Positions 36,047 to 44,789 are shown, numbered from the stretch's first letter. The stretch is 64,000 nt of DNA from Agromyces ramosus (GCF_030817175.1 NZ_JAUSYY010000001.1:2914001-2978000); one strand, 5' to 3'. Numbers and translations: made by a program. The notes: generated by a model from the letters alone, not told the origin.

Positions 36047-36295
36047 TCAGCCGCCGGCGAACGGCGGCAGGATGTCGACGCTCGCGGCGAGCTGGTGGGC
36101 TTGGTCGCGCCGAACGGCGCCGTCCACCAGGAACGAGCCGGACCGCAGCACTCGCTCCATGGGCGCGCCATAGCGGGTGACGAGTTCCTCGCGGAGTGCG
36201 CCGAGCGTGGCGTCGTCGCCGAACTCGAGGCGCTCCTCCTCGCGGCCCGCGGCCTCGGCGGCAGCCGCGAAGTACCGCACGGTCACGAGCGTCAT
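36047..36295 (-). CDS. moaD: Molybdopterin synthase small subunit MoaD
   Basis: The 82-residue ubiquitin-like protein ends in PPFAGG, the Gly-Gly tail that MoeB adenylates and that carries the thiocarboxylate sulfur. TVRYFAAAAEAAG at the N-terminus is typical. Its partners MoeB and MoaE are encoded more than 11 kb away at 47650-49319. The ATG is six bases after TAGCAT, implying a leaderless operon mRNA. Confidence 0.92.
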   Translation of the reverse strand: MTLVTVRYFAAAAEAAGREEERLEFGDDATLGALREELVTRYGAPMERVLRSGSFLVDGAVRRDQAHQLAASVDILPPFAGG

Positions 36296-36301
36296 GCGTC
36301 G

Positions 36302-36378
36302 ATGCTACCCCGCGGCAGAACACAGCTCGCAGATCCGGTCCGGCGCCCGCTGTGCGTGCGAACAAATCCGCCTAGGCT
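36302..36378. promoter_or_regulatory. Divergent leaderless -10 elements for moaD and arr
   Basis: On the minus strand TAGCAT (36307-36302) is six bases before the moaD ATG. On the plus strand TAGGCT (36373-36378) is six bases before the arr GTG. Both should give transcripts that begin at the start codon. No palindromic operator stands out in the gap. Confidence 0.6.
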
Positions 36379-36384
36379 GTCGCC

Positions 36385-36795
36385 GTGGGCCAAGCACTGG
36401 ACGAGGGGCCGTTCTTTCACGGCACGAAAGCCGATCTGCGGAGCGGCGATCTCCTGACGGCGGGCTTCCGCTCGAATTATCGTCCAGAAGTCGTGATGAA
36501 CCACATCTACTTCACCGCTCTTCGCGACGGTGCCGGACTCGCCGCGGAACTCGCGACCGGTGACGGTGCTCCGCGGGTGTACCTCGTTGAGCCGACCGGT
36601 CCGTTCGAGGACGACCCGAACGTGACCGACAAGAAGTTCCCCGGCAACCCCACCCGCTCCTACCGCAGCAGTGCCCCGCTCCGAATCGTCGGCGAGATCA
36701 CCGATTGGACGAGACAGACTCCCGAGGCCCTCGAGGCGTGGAGGGAACGGCTCGCCGCGCTCCGCGCCGACGAGCGAGGCGAGATCATCAACTGA
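36385..36795 (+). CDS. arr: NAD(+)-rifampin ADP-ribosyltransferase (Arr)
   Basis: The 136-residue protein has the Arr signature in order: FFHGTKADLRSGDLL with the NAD-binding His12, IYFTALRDGAGLAAELA, RVYLVEPTGPFEDDPNVTDKKFPG and PTRSYRSSAPLRIVGE. The catalytic Asp of the family falls in EDDPN. Arr transfers ADP-ribose from NAD to a rifamycin hydroxyl and inactivates the drug. Length matches known Arr proteins. It starts at a GTG with a leaderless-type -10 and marks the left end of the accessory stretch. Confidence 0.93.
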   Translation: MGQALDEGPFFHGTKADLRSGDLLTAGFRSNYRPEVVMNHIYFTALRDGAGLAAELATGDGAPRVYLVEPTGPFEDDPNVTDKKFPGNPTRSYRSSAPLRIVGEITDWTRQTPEALEAWRERLAALRADERGEIIN

Positions 36796-36836
36796 ATCGG
36801 CATCCGCCGGAATGTTGCCCCACCGAAGGAGGCGCC

Positions 36837-37007
36837 GTGTCTGCGCAGAATGAGAGCTCCTCGCCGGAGCACGTTCCCGGTCCGGATGAGCCGACCATCC
36901 CAGAGCTCGAGGCCGACCAGACGGTCCCGCCGCGCCCGGAGGAAGAGATCGCCGACGTCTTGCGGGCGAAACCCGACGTCGAAGACCACAGCCGGCATCC
37001 CGACTGA
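36837..37007 (+). CDS. Small acidic hypothetical protein
   Basis: A 56-residue frame opens at GTG 36837 after AAGGAGG with good spacing. It is rich in Glu, Pro and Asp (PEHVPGPDEP, PELEADQTVPPRPEEE) and has no hydrophobic segment, so it is likely a disordered cytoplasmic protein. I do not recognise it. It follows arr by 41 bases and may share its transcript. Confidence 0.6.
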   Translation: MSAQNESSSPEHVPGPDEPTIPELEADQTVPPRPEEEIADVLRAKPDVEDHSRHPD

Positions 37008-37057
37008 CGACCTGCGGCGTCCGCAAGATCGAACGACCACCAAGGGGAAGGCGTTCC

Positions 37058-37144
37058 ATGCTGAAGCTCGTCGCCGAGGGCGTGCTCGTTCACGAGAGCG
37101 AGTTCATCCCGACGATGACGGTGAGTATGAGCGCTACCAGCTGA
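37058..37144 (+). pseudogene. Possible N-terminal remnant of an MBL-fold hydrolase gene
   Basis: ATG 37058 opens a 28-residue frame MLKLVAEGVLVHESEF, which resembles the first beta strands of metallo-beta-lactamase-fold hydrolases, then loses similarity and stops. GGGGAAGG lies upstream. No His-x-His-x-Asp-His motif follows in any frame up to 37424, so the rest is missing. The 280 bases after it hold no recognisable gene; a -10-like TACGCT occurs near 37377. Confidence 0.35.
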
Positions 37145-37424
37145 GCTATCGCCGTCCCCGCCCGACGCCGGGGTGTCGTGTGCCAAGCCCGCAGGCATCC
37201 GCTTCGCAATCCGGTCATGCGCTCAGGCCATCGCTCCCGGTGCCGGTCCTCAGGCGGGAACAGGAGCGACTCCTCACGCCCCGGTCGCCCATCGGGCGGA
37301 TCGGCATGCGAGCACCGAAGTCTACTCGCTGAGGTCGTCCGAGTCTTGGGCCAGACAGGGAGGGCCCGTTCTCCTACGCTCGACGTGCGTAAGCCGCCGA
37401 ACACACTGATCGAAGGAGCTCACG

Positions 37425-38327
37425 ATGCCCGAAGCGCCCATCGCACAGCACGCGCGGTCGATGACCGACGATGAGGGCGGGATGCCCGAGCAGCAGCAGA
37501 CGCCCCCCGGCCTGACGTCGAAGATGCACCCGGTGCCCGATCACGGGGAGTCCTCATGGGTGGGGCGCGGTCGACTCGAGGGCCTCAAGTCACTGATCAC
37601 CGGGGGCGACTCGGGGATCGGCCGGGCCGTCGCGATCGCGTTCGCCCGGGAGGGCGCCGATGTCGCGATCAACTACCTGGCGGACGAGGAGGAGGACGCC
37701 CGCGAGGTCGCGACGTGGATCGAAAAGGCAGGTCGCACAGCCGTCCTGGTCGAAGGGGACCTGCGGGACGAACAGACCTGCCGCGATGTCGTGGCCCGCG
37801 CTGCCACACAACTGGGCGGGCTCAACATCGTGGTCAACAACGCGGGCTACCACTGGGCGCGAGGCGAGAAGGGCCTCAAGGGCCTCACCGCCGAGCAACT
37901 CGACCGAGTGGTGCGCACGAACCTGTACGCGACCCTTTGGGTCAGTCAGGCCGCACTCGAGTATCTGGGGCGTGGGGACTCCATCATCATCACCAGCTCG
38001 GTGCAGGCCTACGAACCATCCGTCTCGATGATCGACTACGCCGCGACAAAGGCCGCGCTCAACAACGTCGCTGCCAACCTTGCACAGGAGCTGGGTCCCG
38101 AGGGCATCCGCGTCAACGCCGTGGCTCCAGGCCCGATCTGGACCCCGCTCCAGCCGGCCACCAAGGAGCCGGAGGCGGTCGCGAGCATGGGGAAGGACAC
38201 GCCGCTGGGCCGGATCGGTCAGCCCGCCGAGCTCGCCGGCGCCTACGTCTTCCTCGCCTCCCCGGCCGAGGCCAGCTACGTCACCGGCACCGTCGTGGGT
38301 GTCACCGGCGGCCAGCCCGTCTTCTGA
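37425..38327 (+). CDS. Short-chain dehydrogenase/reductase (YdaD/YhxC-like)
   Basis: The 300-residue classical SDR carries ITGGDSGIGRAVAIAFAREGADV, VNNAGYHW, the Ser of TSSVQAY and YAATK as the catalytic Tyr-x3-Lys. The N-terminal 55 residues with PPGLTSKMHPVPDHGESS are characteristic of the general-stress SDR group (YdaD/YhxC type). The substrate is unknown. A strong GAAGGAG precedes the ATG. Confidence 0.9.
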   Translation: MPEAPIAQHARSMTDDEGGMPEQQQTPPGLTSKMHPVPDHGESSWVGRGRLEGLKSLITGGDSGIGRAVAIAFAREGADVAINYLADEEEDAREVATWIEKAGRTAVLVEGDLRDEQTCRDVVARAATQLGGLNIVVNNAGYHWARGEKGLKGLTAEQLDRVVRTNLYATLWVSQAALEYLGRGDSIIITSSVQAYEPSVSMIDYAATKAALNNVAANLAQELGPEGIRVNAVAPGPIWTPLQPATKEPEAVASMGKDTPLGRIGQPAELAGAYVFLASPAEASYVTGTVVGVTGGQPVF

Positions 38328-38420
38328 GCCCCAGACCTCAGGCGAATCGTCGGTCGTGTCGACGCTGGGGCCTCGCCACTGCTTGACGTCGCTGCGGCCA
38401 ACGTGCCAGGACAAATCACG

Positions 38421-38990
38421 TCAAGCCGCAACTCGCGTGGGCCGGTATCGCAGGGCGACCGCCCCCGACCGGAACTCATGGCGATCCACGAGCTCGAGCT
38501 CGATGCGCTCGCGCAGACCGGCGAGCAACGTCGGCCCGTGTCCGGCAAGCACCGGCTGCACAAGGAACTCGTACTCGTCGATCAGTCCCAGGTCTGCCAA
38601 CGCCAGGGGGAGCGTCACGCCACCCACCCACAGGCCCTCGCCTGGCTCCTGCTTGAGCCGCTGAACCGATTGCCCCAAGTCGCCTCGCACCAGCTCGGCA
38701 TTCCAATCGACCCCGCCCAGCGTGCTCGACACGACGTGCTTCTTCGCCCGGTCGATGGTCTCGGCGAACGGGATCTGCCACTCATCCATCCAGTCAGGCC
38801 ACGTGCCCGTGGGCGGCTTCCGCCACGCCGACTCCATCATCTCGTAGGTCACCCGGCCGAATAGCAGGGCATCGGCTCGCTCCATCTCAGCGGTCCAGTA
38901 GCGCATCGACTCCTCGTCTGGGGGGAGCCCTGCCTCGTGATGGCAGCAGCCGTCGAGCGTGACGTTGATCGAGTATCGAAGTGGTCTCAT
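38421..38990 (-). CDS. RibD C-terminal/dihydrofolate reductase-like protein
   Basis: The 189-residue protein has the DHFR-like fold of the RibD C-terminal family: RYSINVTLDG, ADALLFGRVTYEMM and GLWVGGVTLPLALADLGLIDEYEFLVQPVLAGHG. These stand-alone NADPH-binding proteins are common in actinobacteria but their reaction is mostly unknown. ATG 38990 is chosen because GGGAGAG lies upstream and the first beta strand begins there. Confidence 0.85.
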   Translation of the reverse strand: MRPLRYSINVTLDGCCHHEAGLPPDEESMRYWTAEMERADALLFGRVTYEMMESAWRKPPTGTWPDWMDEWQIPFAETIDRAKKHVVSSTLGGVDWNAELVRGDLGQSVQRLKQEPGEGLWVGGVTLPLALADLGLIDEYEFLVQPVLAGHGPTLLAGLRERIELELVDRHEFRSGAVALRYRPTRVAA

Positions 38991-39355
38991 CTCTTTGCTC
39001 TCCCTTGATGCACGCCCCGCGTTCACCGGACCGTACGCAGACGATTGCCGGCGCCATTTCTCATCGGCGCCCCGATCGCACCTACTTTAACGCCGTCGTG
39101 CGTCGGTGGCCGGTGCTCGAGCCGATGACCGGTCCGCAAGCGGACGTCCGCAGCGGATCCCTTTACCGCGCAATCGCTGCGCGGAAGTTGAGTCGGGGAG
39201 GTAAGGGCGCGCAGCGGCGAGCTTCTTCATCCGTCCGGCGCTCAACGATCCCGCTAACACGTGGGCCCGCTCGTATCGTGGAGCGCGGGAGTCGATGGTT
39301 TCGGGTAGCCGCGGCACAGCTCCCGAGGCCTGCCTGATCAGTGAGCTGAGCGGAG
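38991..39355. other. Noncoding gap with GC palindromes
   Basis: No convincing gene lies in these 365 bases; the minus-strand frame 39087-39317 has no recognisable domain or good start signal. GTCCGCAAGCGGAC (39132-39145) forms a short hairpin, and GCGGACGTCCGC beside it is a 12-base palindrome. Words of this region recur at 43185-43221. Base composition is lower in GC than in the surrounding native genes. Confidence 0.5.
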
Positions 39356-39925
39356 CTATTCGCCGATGGAGCGCACGACGCGCGCGGGGGACCCGATCAC
39401 GATAGTGCGGGCTGGGACATCCTTGGTGACGACGGATCCGGCGCCTACAACGGCGTCGTCGCCAATTGTGACCCCGGGGAGAACGGTGACGTTGGCCCCG
39501 AGCCAGACATTGCGGCCGATGACGACCGGCGATGGCATGAGGTCGCCACGGCGGGTCGGTGCGATGTCGTGTTCCAGGGTGGCGATCACGGCGTTGTGAC
39601 CGATGAGGCAGTCGTCGCCGATTGTGATGCCGCCTTGGTCCTGGAAGCGGCAGCCGGAATTGATGAAGACGCGCTTACCGAGGGAGATGTTCCTGCCGAA
39701 GTCGGACGTGAACGGCGGGAAGAGCGTCACCGAGTCATCGATGGGCGCGCCTGTCAGCCGCGCGAGGAGTTCTCGGATGCGCGCTGGTTCGTGATAGCCG
39801 GAGTTGAGCTCACCGGTGACGCGTAGCGCCTCCTGGCTCGTCTCGAGCATGACGGCATGTGCAGGTGAGCCGCCGACGATGGTCTCACCCGCATCGAGCG
39901 CGGCAAGTAGCTCTGTGAGCGTCAT
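39356..39925 (-). CDS. Sugar O-acetyltransferase (maltose/galactoside acetyltransferase type)
   Basis: The 189-residue protein has a helical N-terminus followed by left-handed beta-helix hexapeptide repeats (GKRVFINSGCRFQDQGGITIGDDCLIGHNAVI, VVIGRNVWLGANVTVLPGVTIGDDAVVGAGSVVTKDVP). It transfers acetyl from acetyl-CoA to a sugar. The LEHD segment probably holds the catalytic His. It is transcribed with the regulator upstream (57-base gap). Confidence 0.9.
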   Translation of the reverse strand: MTLTELLAALDAGETIVGGSPAHAVMLETSQEALRVTGELNSGYHEPARIRELLARLTGAPIDDSVTLFPPFTSDFGRNISLGKRVFINSGCRFQDQGGITIGDDCLIGHNAVIATLEHDIAPTRRGDLMPSPVVIGRNVWLGANVTVLPGVTIGDDAVVGAGSVVTKDVPARTIVIGSPARVVRSIGE

Positions 39926-39982
39926 GCTCGCCCCCCTTCAGTGCTGTGGATGGTGGAGCCGGCGCGTATTCGCCGCGCCGGA

Positions 39983-40861
39983 TCATTTGGGCGGCGCTGC
40001 GGGCGCCGTCGCGTCGCTGGTCCAATTGGCGAGGAGCTGGAGACGTTCGGCGGATGGCGATCCGGGCTCGGCTGTGTAGACGAGGAGGCTGAGTCCGTCC
40101 TCGGATGTGAGGGCGAGTTCCTCGTAGTGCAGGGTGATGTCGCCGACGACGGGGTGGTGGAAGCGCTTCGTACCGGTGCCGTGCGTCCGGACGTCGTGTG
40201 CTGACCACAGCCTGGCGAACGTGTCGCTCCTGGTTGTGAGCTCTCCGACGAGGTCTTGTAGCGCCCGGTCGTGGGGGTTGCGGCCTGCTTCCACGCGCAT
40301 GATGCCCACACACATCTGGGCGAAGAGGTCCCAGTCGGGATAGAAGTCGCGGGACGCGGGATCGAGGAATTGGAACCGCGCCAGGTTTGGCACGCGACCG
40401 CTGGTGCCGATGACGGGCGAATAGAACGCCGCCCCGACCCTGTTCGTGGCGAGCAGGTTCTGGTGTCGGTCGCGGACGAAGGCGGGCCCGCCGGTGATCG
40501 CGTCGAGCGTTCTCTGCAGTCCGGGGCGTGCGGGTTGTTGAGCTGTCGCGCGGCGACGAGCGCGGCCGGATACGGGGACTCCGTCTGCGGCGCGTGCAAG
40601 GTCGTGGAGATGCATCCGCTCGGTCTCATCCAGACGCAGTGCCTGCGAGAGCGATTCGAGCACACCGGCTGATGCGCCTGCGATGTCGCCGCGTTCGAGT
40701 TTCGCGTAGTACTCGACGCTGACGTCGGCCAGCATCGCGACCTCTGCGCGGCGGAGGCCCACGACGCGCCGATTCGTGCCGGCGGGGAGCCCGACGTCGG
40801 CGGGCGAGATCCGCGCGCGACGCGACATGAGGAATTCGCGCACCTCGGCTCGGTTGTCCAT
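39983..40861 (-). CDS. Helix-turn-helix regulator with MmyB-like ligand domain
   Basis: The 292-residue protein starts MDNRAEVREFLMSRRARISPADVGLPAGTNRRVVGLRR-like, the XRE-type HTH typical of MmyB regulators (AEVAMLADVSVEYYAKLERGD), followed by the PAS-like MmyB domain (DRHQNLLATNRVGAAFY, HYEELAL). The family senses fatty-acyl or other small ligands. TACTGT lies seven bases before the ATG at 40861 (leaderless). It diverges from the cyclophilin-like/cupin/dehydrogenase genes and may control them. Confidence 0.88.
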   Translation of the reverse strand: MDNRAEVREFLMSRRARISPADVGLPAGTNRRVVGLRRAEVAMLADVSVEYYAKLERGDIAGASAGVLESLSQALRLDETERMHLHDLARAADGVPVSGRARRRATAQQPARPGLQRTLDAITGGPAFVRDRHQNLLATNRVGAAFYSPVIGTSGRVPNLARFQFLDPASRDFYPDWDLFAQMCVGIMRVEAGRNPHDRALQDLVGELTTRSDTFARLWSAHDVRTHGTGTKRFHHPVVGDITLHYEELALTSEDGLSLLVYTAEPGSPSAERLQLLANWTSDATAPAAPPK

Positions 40862-40962
40862 GCAACCCACAGTAGAACTGTGCACCCGGGCGAGGGATGC
40901 ACTGCCGGTACACCCTCCGCCAGGGACTCCCACAGCGCGCGTGCCGCGGCTTGACTGAGCAG

Positions 40963-41493
40963 GTGCTGATCCGACGTCACCTCCCCGCGACGATGCTTGC
41001 TGCCGTGCTCGCCCTCACCGGCTGTGCGGTAAGCGAGAGCACCGCGCCTGCCGGTCCCACGCTCGTGCCGGCGCCCGGATCGACCAGCCCAGTCCCCGAA
41101 CCGACCCCCTCCGCGACCGGAGACTCAATGCCCGACTCGAACGGCACCCCCATCACTCTGACCATCGACGACCAGGTCATCACGGCGACGTTGCACGACA
41201 ACCCGGCAGCCAACGCTCTCGCGCAGCAGTTGCCGCTGACGCTGACGTTCGACGACTTCAACTCGGTGGAGAAGATCGCCACGCTCGCCTCACCTCCGTC
41301 AATGGACGGCATGCCCACGGGCGCTGACCCCGAGATCGGCGACATCGGACTCTGGGCTCCCGGCGGGAACCTGGTCCTCTACTACGGCGACGTCGGCTAC
41401 TGGAACGGCATTGCTCGTCTCGGCACCTTCGATGACGTCGCGGCGATCAAGGCGCTGTCAGGCCCGTTCACCGTCACCATCACCACCCAATGA
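40963..41493 (+). CDS. Cyclophilin-like lipoprotein
   Basis: The 176-residue protein has a signal peptide with lipobox ALTGC, a Pro/Ser/Thr-rich linker and a cyclophilin-like domain (ITLTIDDQVITATLHDNPAANALAQQLPLTLTFDDF, DIGLWAPGGNLVLYYGD). Such domains form a cyclophilin fold without proven isomerase activity. GTG 40963 gives the full charged signal start; ATG 40993 is an alternative. It begins a plus-strand group with cupin and dehydrogenase genes, spaced 18 and 48 bases. Confidence 0.82.
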   Translation: MLIRRHLPATMLAAVLALTGCAVSESTAPAGPTLVPAPGSTSPVPEPTPSATGDSMPDSNGTPITLTIDDQVITATLHDNPAANALAQQLPLTLTFDDFNSVEKIATLASPPSMDGMPTGADPEIGDIGLWAPGGNLVLYYGDVGYWNGIARLGTFDDVAAIKALSGPFTVTITTQ

Positions 41494-41511
41494 CACGAAA
41501 GAAGGTCACTC

Positions 41512-41910
41512 ATGCGCATCCTCGCCCGGACACCGACAGTCAAGAACCCGCCAGAGTGGTTCACCGGCGACGTCTGGCTCGACCAGGTCATCGCCCCGCA
41601 AGACGCCGGCCAACGACTGAGCGCTGGCCTCGTCCGCTTCGCCCCAGGCGCCCGCACCGCCTGGCACTCGCACCCGCTCGGGCAGACCCTCCGCATCATG
41701 GAGGGCACCGCGCTCGTGCAAGCGAGAGGTGAAGAGGTCATCGAGGTCCATGCCGGCCAGACCGTGTACACCCCTCCTGGCGAAGAGCACTGGCATGGCG
41801 CCGCCCCCGACAGTTTCATGACGCATCTCGCGCTCTGGGAAACGCCCGAGAGCGAGGACAGCGCGCAGTGGGGCGCCCACGTCACCGACACCGAGTACGG
41901 ATCCCGCTGA
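41512..41910 (+). CDS. Cupin-domain protein
   Basis: The 132-residue single-domain cupin has motif 1 FAPGARTAWHSHPLGQTLRI with two His ligands and motif 2 YTPPGEEHWHGAAP. It resembles the carboxymuconolactone-associated/mandelonitrile-lyase-like cupins found beside dehydrogenases. Catalysis is possible with a bound metal, but the reaction is unknown. Confidence 0.88.
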   Translation: MRILARTPTVKNPPEWFTGDVWLDQVIAPQDAGQRLSAGLVRFAPGARTAWHSHPLGQTLRIMEGTALVQARGEEVIEVHAGQTVYTPPGEEHWHGAAPDSFMTHLALWETPESEDSAQWGAHVTDTEYGSR

Positions 41911-41958
41911 GGTCAGACCCGAACGCCAAGAGGTACAAGCACGAGAGAGGAAAGGCTC

Positions 41959-42993
41959 ATGCGAGCAACTCTGATGTACGACGCCGGCGATGTCCGCGTC
42001 GAGGAAGTACCCGACCCTGTTCTGAAGGAGCCCACCGACGCCATCATCCGCGTGACGTACGCGTGCGTGTGCGGCTCGGACCTCCATCCGTATCATGACC
42101 TCCAGGCGACTCCCGAGGGGCGCCGCATGGGCCACGAGGCCATCGGCGTCGTCGAGCAGGTCGGCTCGGACGTCGCACGCCTCTCGGTCGGCGACACGGT
42201 CATCGTCCCGTTCGCCTGGTCTGACAACACGTGCACCTTCTGCCGCGACGGGATCACGACATCCTGCGTCCACGGCGGGTTCTTCGACGGGGCACCCTCA
42301 GCCACGCAGGCCGAGAAGCTGCTCGTACCCCAGGCGGACGGCACCGCTGTCGTCATCCCCGAGGGCACCGACGAAGCACTGATGCCCTCGCTGCTGACGC
42401 TCTCCGACGTCTACCTCACGGGCCACCACGCTGCGCATCAGGGTCGGGTCGAGGCGGGTAAGACCGTCGCCGTGATCGGCGATGGCGCGGTCGGGCTGTC
42501 GGCCGTCCTCGCGTCCAAGCAGCTCGGCGCTGAAACGATCATCCTCATGGGTCGCCACGAGGCCCGCACCGATCTCGGTCGCGAGTTCGGCGCCACCCAC
42601 ATCATCACCGAGCGCGGCGAGGAGGGCATCGACAAAGTCCTCGAGATCACCGGTGGTGAAGGCGTGCACGTGGTACTCGAAGCGGTCGGCCACATGCTCG
42701 CCTACGAGCAGGCGTACGGCATCGTCCGCCCCGGCGGCGTCATCTCCCGCGTCGGCGTTCCGCAGTACCAGGACGCCCCGGTCGGATTCGCATCGCTATT
42801 CGGCAAGAACGCCACCCTCACCGGCGGACCAGCCACCATCCGCGCCTACCTCGAGGCCGCATTGCCACAGGTGCTCGACGGTGTCATCGCCCCCGGCAAG
42901 GTGTTCGATCGCGAACTCCCGCTCGCCGAGATCGCTGAGGCATACCGCCTCATGGACTCTCGCGAAGCGCTCAAGGTACTCATCCGCCCCTAG
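41959..42993 (+). CDS. Zinc-dependent alcohol dehydrogenase family protein
   Basis: The 344-residue MDR protein has the catalytic zinc site (CVCGSDLHPYH, GHEAIGVV) and the NAD-binding VAVIGDGAVGLSAVLASKQLGA. The structural zinc lobe reads CTFCRDGITTSC, keeping three of the usual four cysteines, as seen in a subset of this family. The substrate is unknown. It is last in the group with the cyclophilin-like and cupin genes. Confidence 0.9.
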   Translation: MRATLMYDAGDVRVEEVPDPVLKEPTDAIIRVTYACVCGSDLHPYHDLQATPEGRRMGHEAIGVVEQVGSDVARLSVGDTVIVPFAWSDNTCTFCRDGITTSCVHGGFFDGAPSATQAEKLLVPQADGTAVVIPEGTDEALMPSLLTLSDVYLTGHHAAHQGRVEAGKTVAVIGDGAVGLSAVLASKQLGAETIILMGRHEARTDLGREFGATHIITERGEEGIDKVLEITGGEGVHVVLEAVGHMLAYEQAYGIVRPGGVISRVGVPQYQDAPVGFASLFGKNATLTGGPATIRAYLEAALPQVLDGVIAPGKVFDRELPLAEIAEAYRLMDSREALKVLIRP

Positions 42994-43368
42994 CCCTGTG
43001 AGCCCGAGCCGCTACCTCCGTCGACCAGTCACCGACGGCCCTCGACAGAGCCGACGCGGTTCCCGACGCTGCACACCACGCTTCCAAACGACCGATTTCG
43101 GGACAGGACCGGGGTCGAACTGCACGGTGGCGGTTCCCGAGACCGGGGTTCCCGAGACCGGGTTCGCGTGTCCGGACGTCGTTCCGCAGCGGACGTCCGG
43201 CAAGCGGATCCGCTTGCCGGACCTCGGCGCGTCTCGCCGAGGGACGGCTTGCCACTCCCGCCAATCACGTAACGGCCTCGAGTGGATGCGAGGATGGTCG
43301 TCGCGTCCTCATATATCCGGGCGCGGAGCCGAAATGGTCTGCTCTCTGAGGTGAGGGAGTATTGCTTG
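42994..43368. repeat. Noncoding gap with 26-bp perfect palindrome and 15-bp tandem repeat
   Basis: These 375 bases hold no convincing gene. GGTTCCCGAGACCGG occurs twice in tandem at 43132-43161. CCGGACGTC (about 43172-43180) pairs with GACGTCCGG (about 43192-43200). A perfect 26-base palindrome occupies 43196-43221 with centre GGATCC. The last two structures overlap and exclude each other. Words shared with 39130-39157 suggest a common origin. Confidence 0.65.
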
Positions 43369-44643
43369 GTGACGGGTAGTACGGGTAAGGGCATGTTCGG
43401 CGAGCCCACGTTCACCCGATATTTCTCGGCGGTCGCGATAGGTGCGTTCGGCACGGCGTTGACAGCTGTGGCGCTGCCCGTACTCGTCATCGATGTCCTC
43501 GGGGCGGATGCGTTCGAGGTCGGAATGGTCAACGCGGCGCAGTTCCTCCCCTATGCCGTGCTCGGGCTTCTTGCCGGCGTGTATGTAGACCGCTGGCGGC
43601 GCCAGCGCGTGCTCGTATGGGCCAGCCTTGGGCGGGCGATAAGCCTCGCGCTTGTACCGGTGCTCTGGGCCGCTGGGATTCTGCACCTTTGGGTGCTCGT
43701 GGTATTGCTCCTCCTGTTTGGTGCTTTCTCGGTATTCGGATTCGCCGCGACGCAGTCGCTCCTGCCGCAGATCGTTGAGCGGCGTGCGTTGCGCGCCGCG
43801 AACGCACGACTCGATCAGGCGGAGGCGAGCGCGCAGACTGCCGGTCCGGCGCTCGGCGGCCTGTTGGTCGGTTTGATCGGCGCGCCACTCGCCATCGCCG
43901 TGGATGCTGTCACGTACGTCGTCGATGCTGCGCTGATTGCTGGAATGCGCGTCCAGGAGCCCGCGCAGCGGAAGACGGTGCAGCGTTCGATTCGACGCGA
44001 GGTGGCCGAAGGACTGCGATGGACGTATCGCCATCGCGTTCTGGGGCCGCTCGCCTTGTCCACTCATGTGTGGTTTCTCGCGAATGCCGCTGCGCTCACG
44101 GTGCTGGCGGTCTTCGCACTGCGCACTCTGAGTTTCGCGCCGTTCGTTTACGGACTGTTGTTCGCGGTGGGAGGCGTCGCGACGCTGATCGGTGCAACTG
44201 TCGCCCCACGTATGGGCGCACGCTTTGGTTCGGGGGCGACGATCACCGCTGGACGGGCCATCTATCCCGTCGCTTGGATCATGGTCGCATTCGCCCCCGC
44301 CGAGAGCGCACCACAGGTGGATGCCGTTGCCGTTGCTCTCGTGTTCTCTGCAATCGCGCTCCACGGTTTCGCAGGTGGGCTGGAGAACGCGAATGAGATG
44401 AGCCTTCGCCAGGCTGTGACACCCGACGCTCTGATGGGTCGGACGAATGCCACGATGCGATCCGCGAACCGCACGCTGGCCGCCATCGGTGCGCTGGCAG
44501 GCGGCACCGCCGCGACGATTCTCGGCGAGCGGCTCGCGCTCTTCATCATCGTTGGCGTGTTCGCGTCGGCATTCATCGTCGCGATGGCCTCACCTTTGCC
44601 AACGGCACGTGACGACGAAGACCTAGATGAAACAACTCCGTGA
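43369..44643 (+). CDS. MFS transporter (MFS_3/EntS-like exporter)
   Basis: The 424-residue protein has about 12 membrane helices with the N-terminal FTRYFSAVAIGAFGTALTAVALPVLVIDVLG, the loop GVYVDRWRRQRVL and helix-5 ANARLDQAEASAQTAGPALGG typical of enterobactin-exporter-like and macrolide-efflux-like MFS proteins. It probably exports a small molecule. GTG 43369 is the likely start; ATG 43393 is possible. Codon use is less GC-biased than in the flanking Moco genes. Confidence 0.85.
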   Translation: MTGSTGKGMFGEPTFTRYFSAVAIGAFGTALTAVALPVLVIDVLGADAFEVGMVNAAQFLPYAVLGLLAGVYVDRWRRQRVLVWASLGRAISLALVPVLWAAGILHLWVLVVLLLLFGAFSVFGFAATQSLLPQIVERRALRAANARLDQAEASAQTAGPALGGLLVGLIGAPLAIAVDAVTYVVDAALIAGMRVQEPAQRKTVQRSIRREVAEGLRWTYRHRVLGPLALSTHVWFLANAAALTVLAVFALRTLSFAPFVYGLLFAVGGVATLIGATVAPRMGARFGSGATITAGRAIYPVAWIMVAFAPAESAPQVDAVAVALVFSAIALHGFAGGLENANEMSLRQAVTPDALMGRTNATMRSANRTLAAIGALAGGTAATILGERLALFIIVGVFASAFIVAMASPLPTARDDEDLDETTP

Positions 44644-44789
44644 TGGCTTCTTCCTTCGCCTCACCACTATGCGAGCGTCCGAAATGGATCCCAAAGCGGA
44701 CGGCCTAGCTGGGCGGGCGCCCCTACCGCTTCGATAACGTCTTGACCGCAACTCACCCACGCGAAGTCAATCGCGACAGGATGACGGAA

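Noticed and set aside
39087..39317. Minus-strand 76-codon frame in the gap beside the RibD-like gene
   Set aside because: No recognisable domain, no Shine-Dalgarno and no link to neighbours; left as noncoding.
41959..42993. Alcohol dehydrogenase as defective because one structural-zinc Cys is missing
   Set aside because: A subset of MDR proteins lacks part of this lobe and the catalytic zinc site is intact, so no loss of function can be claimed.
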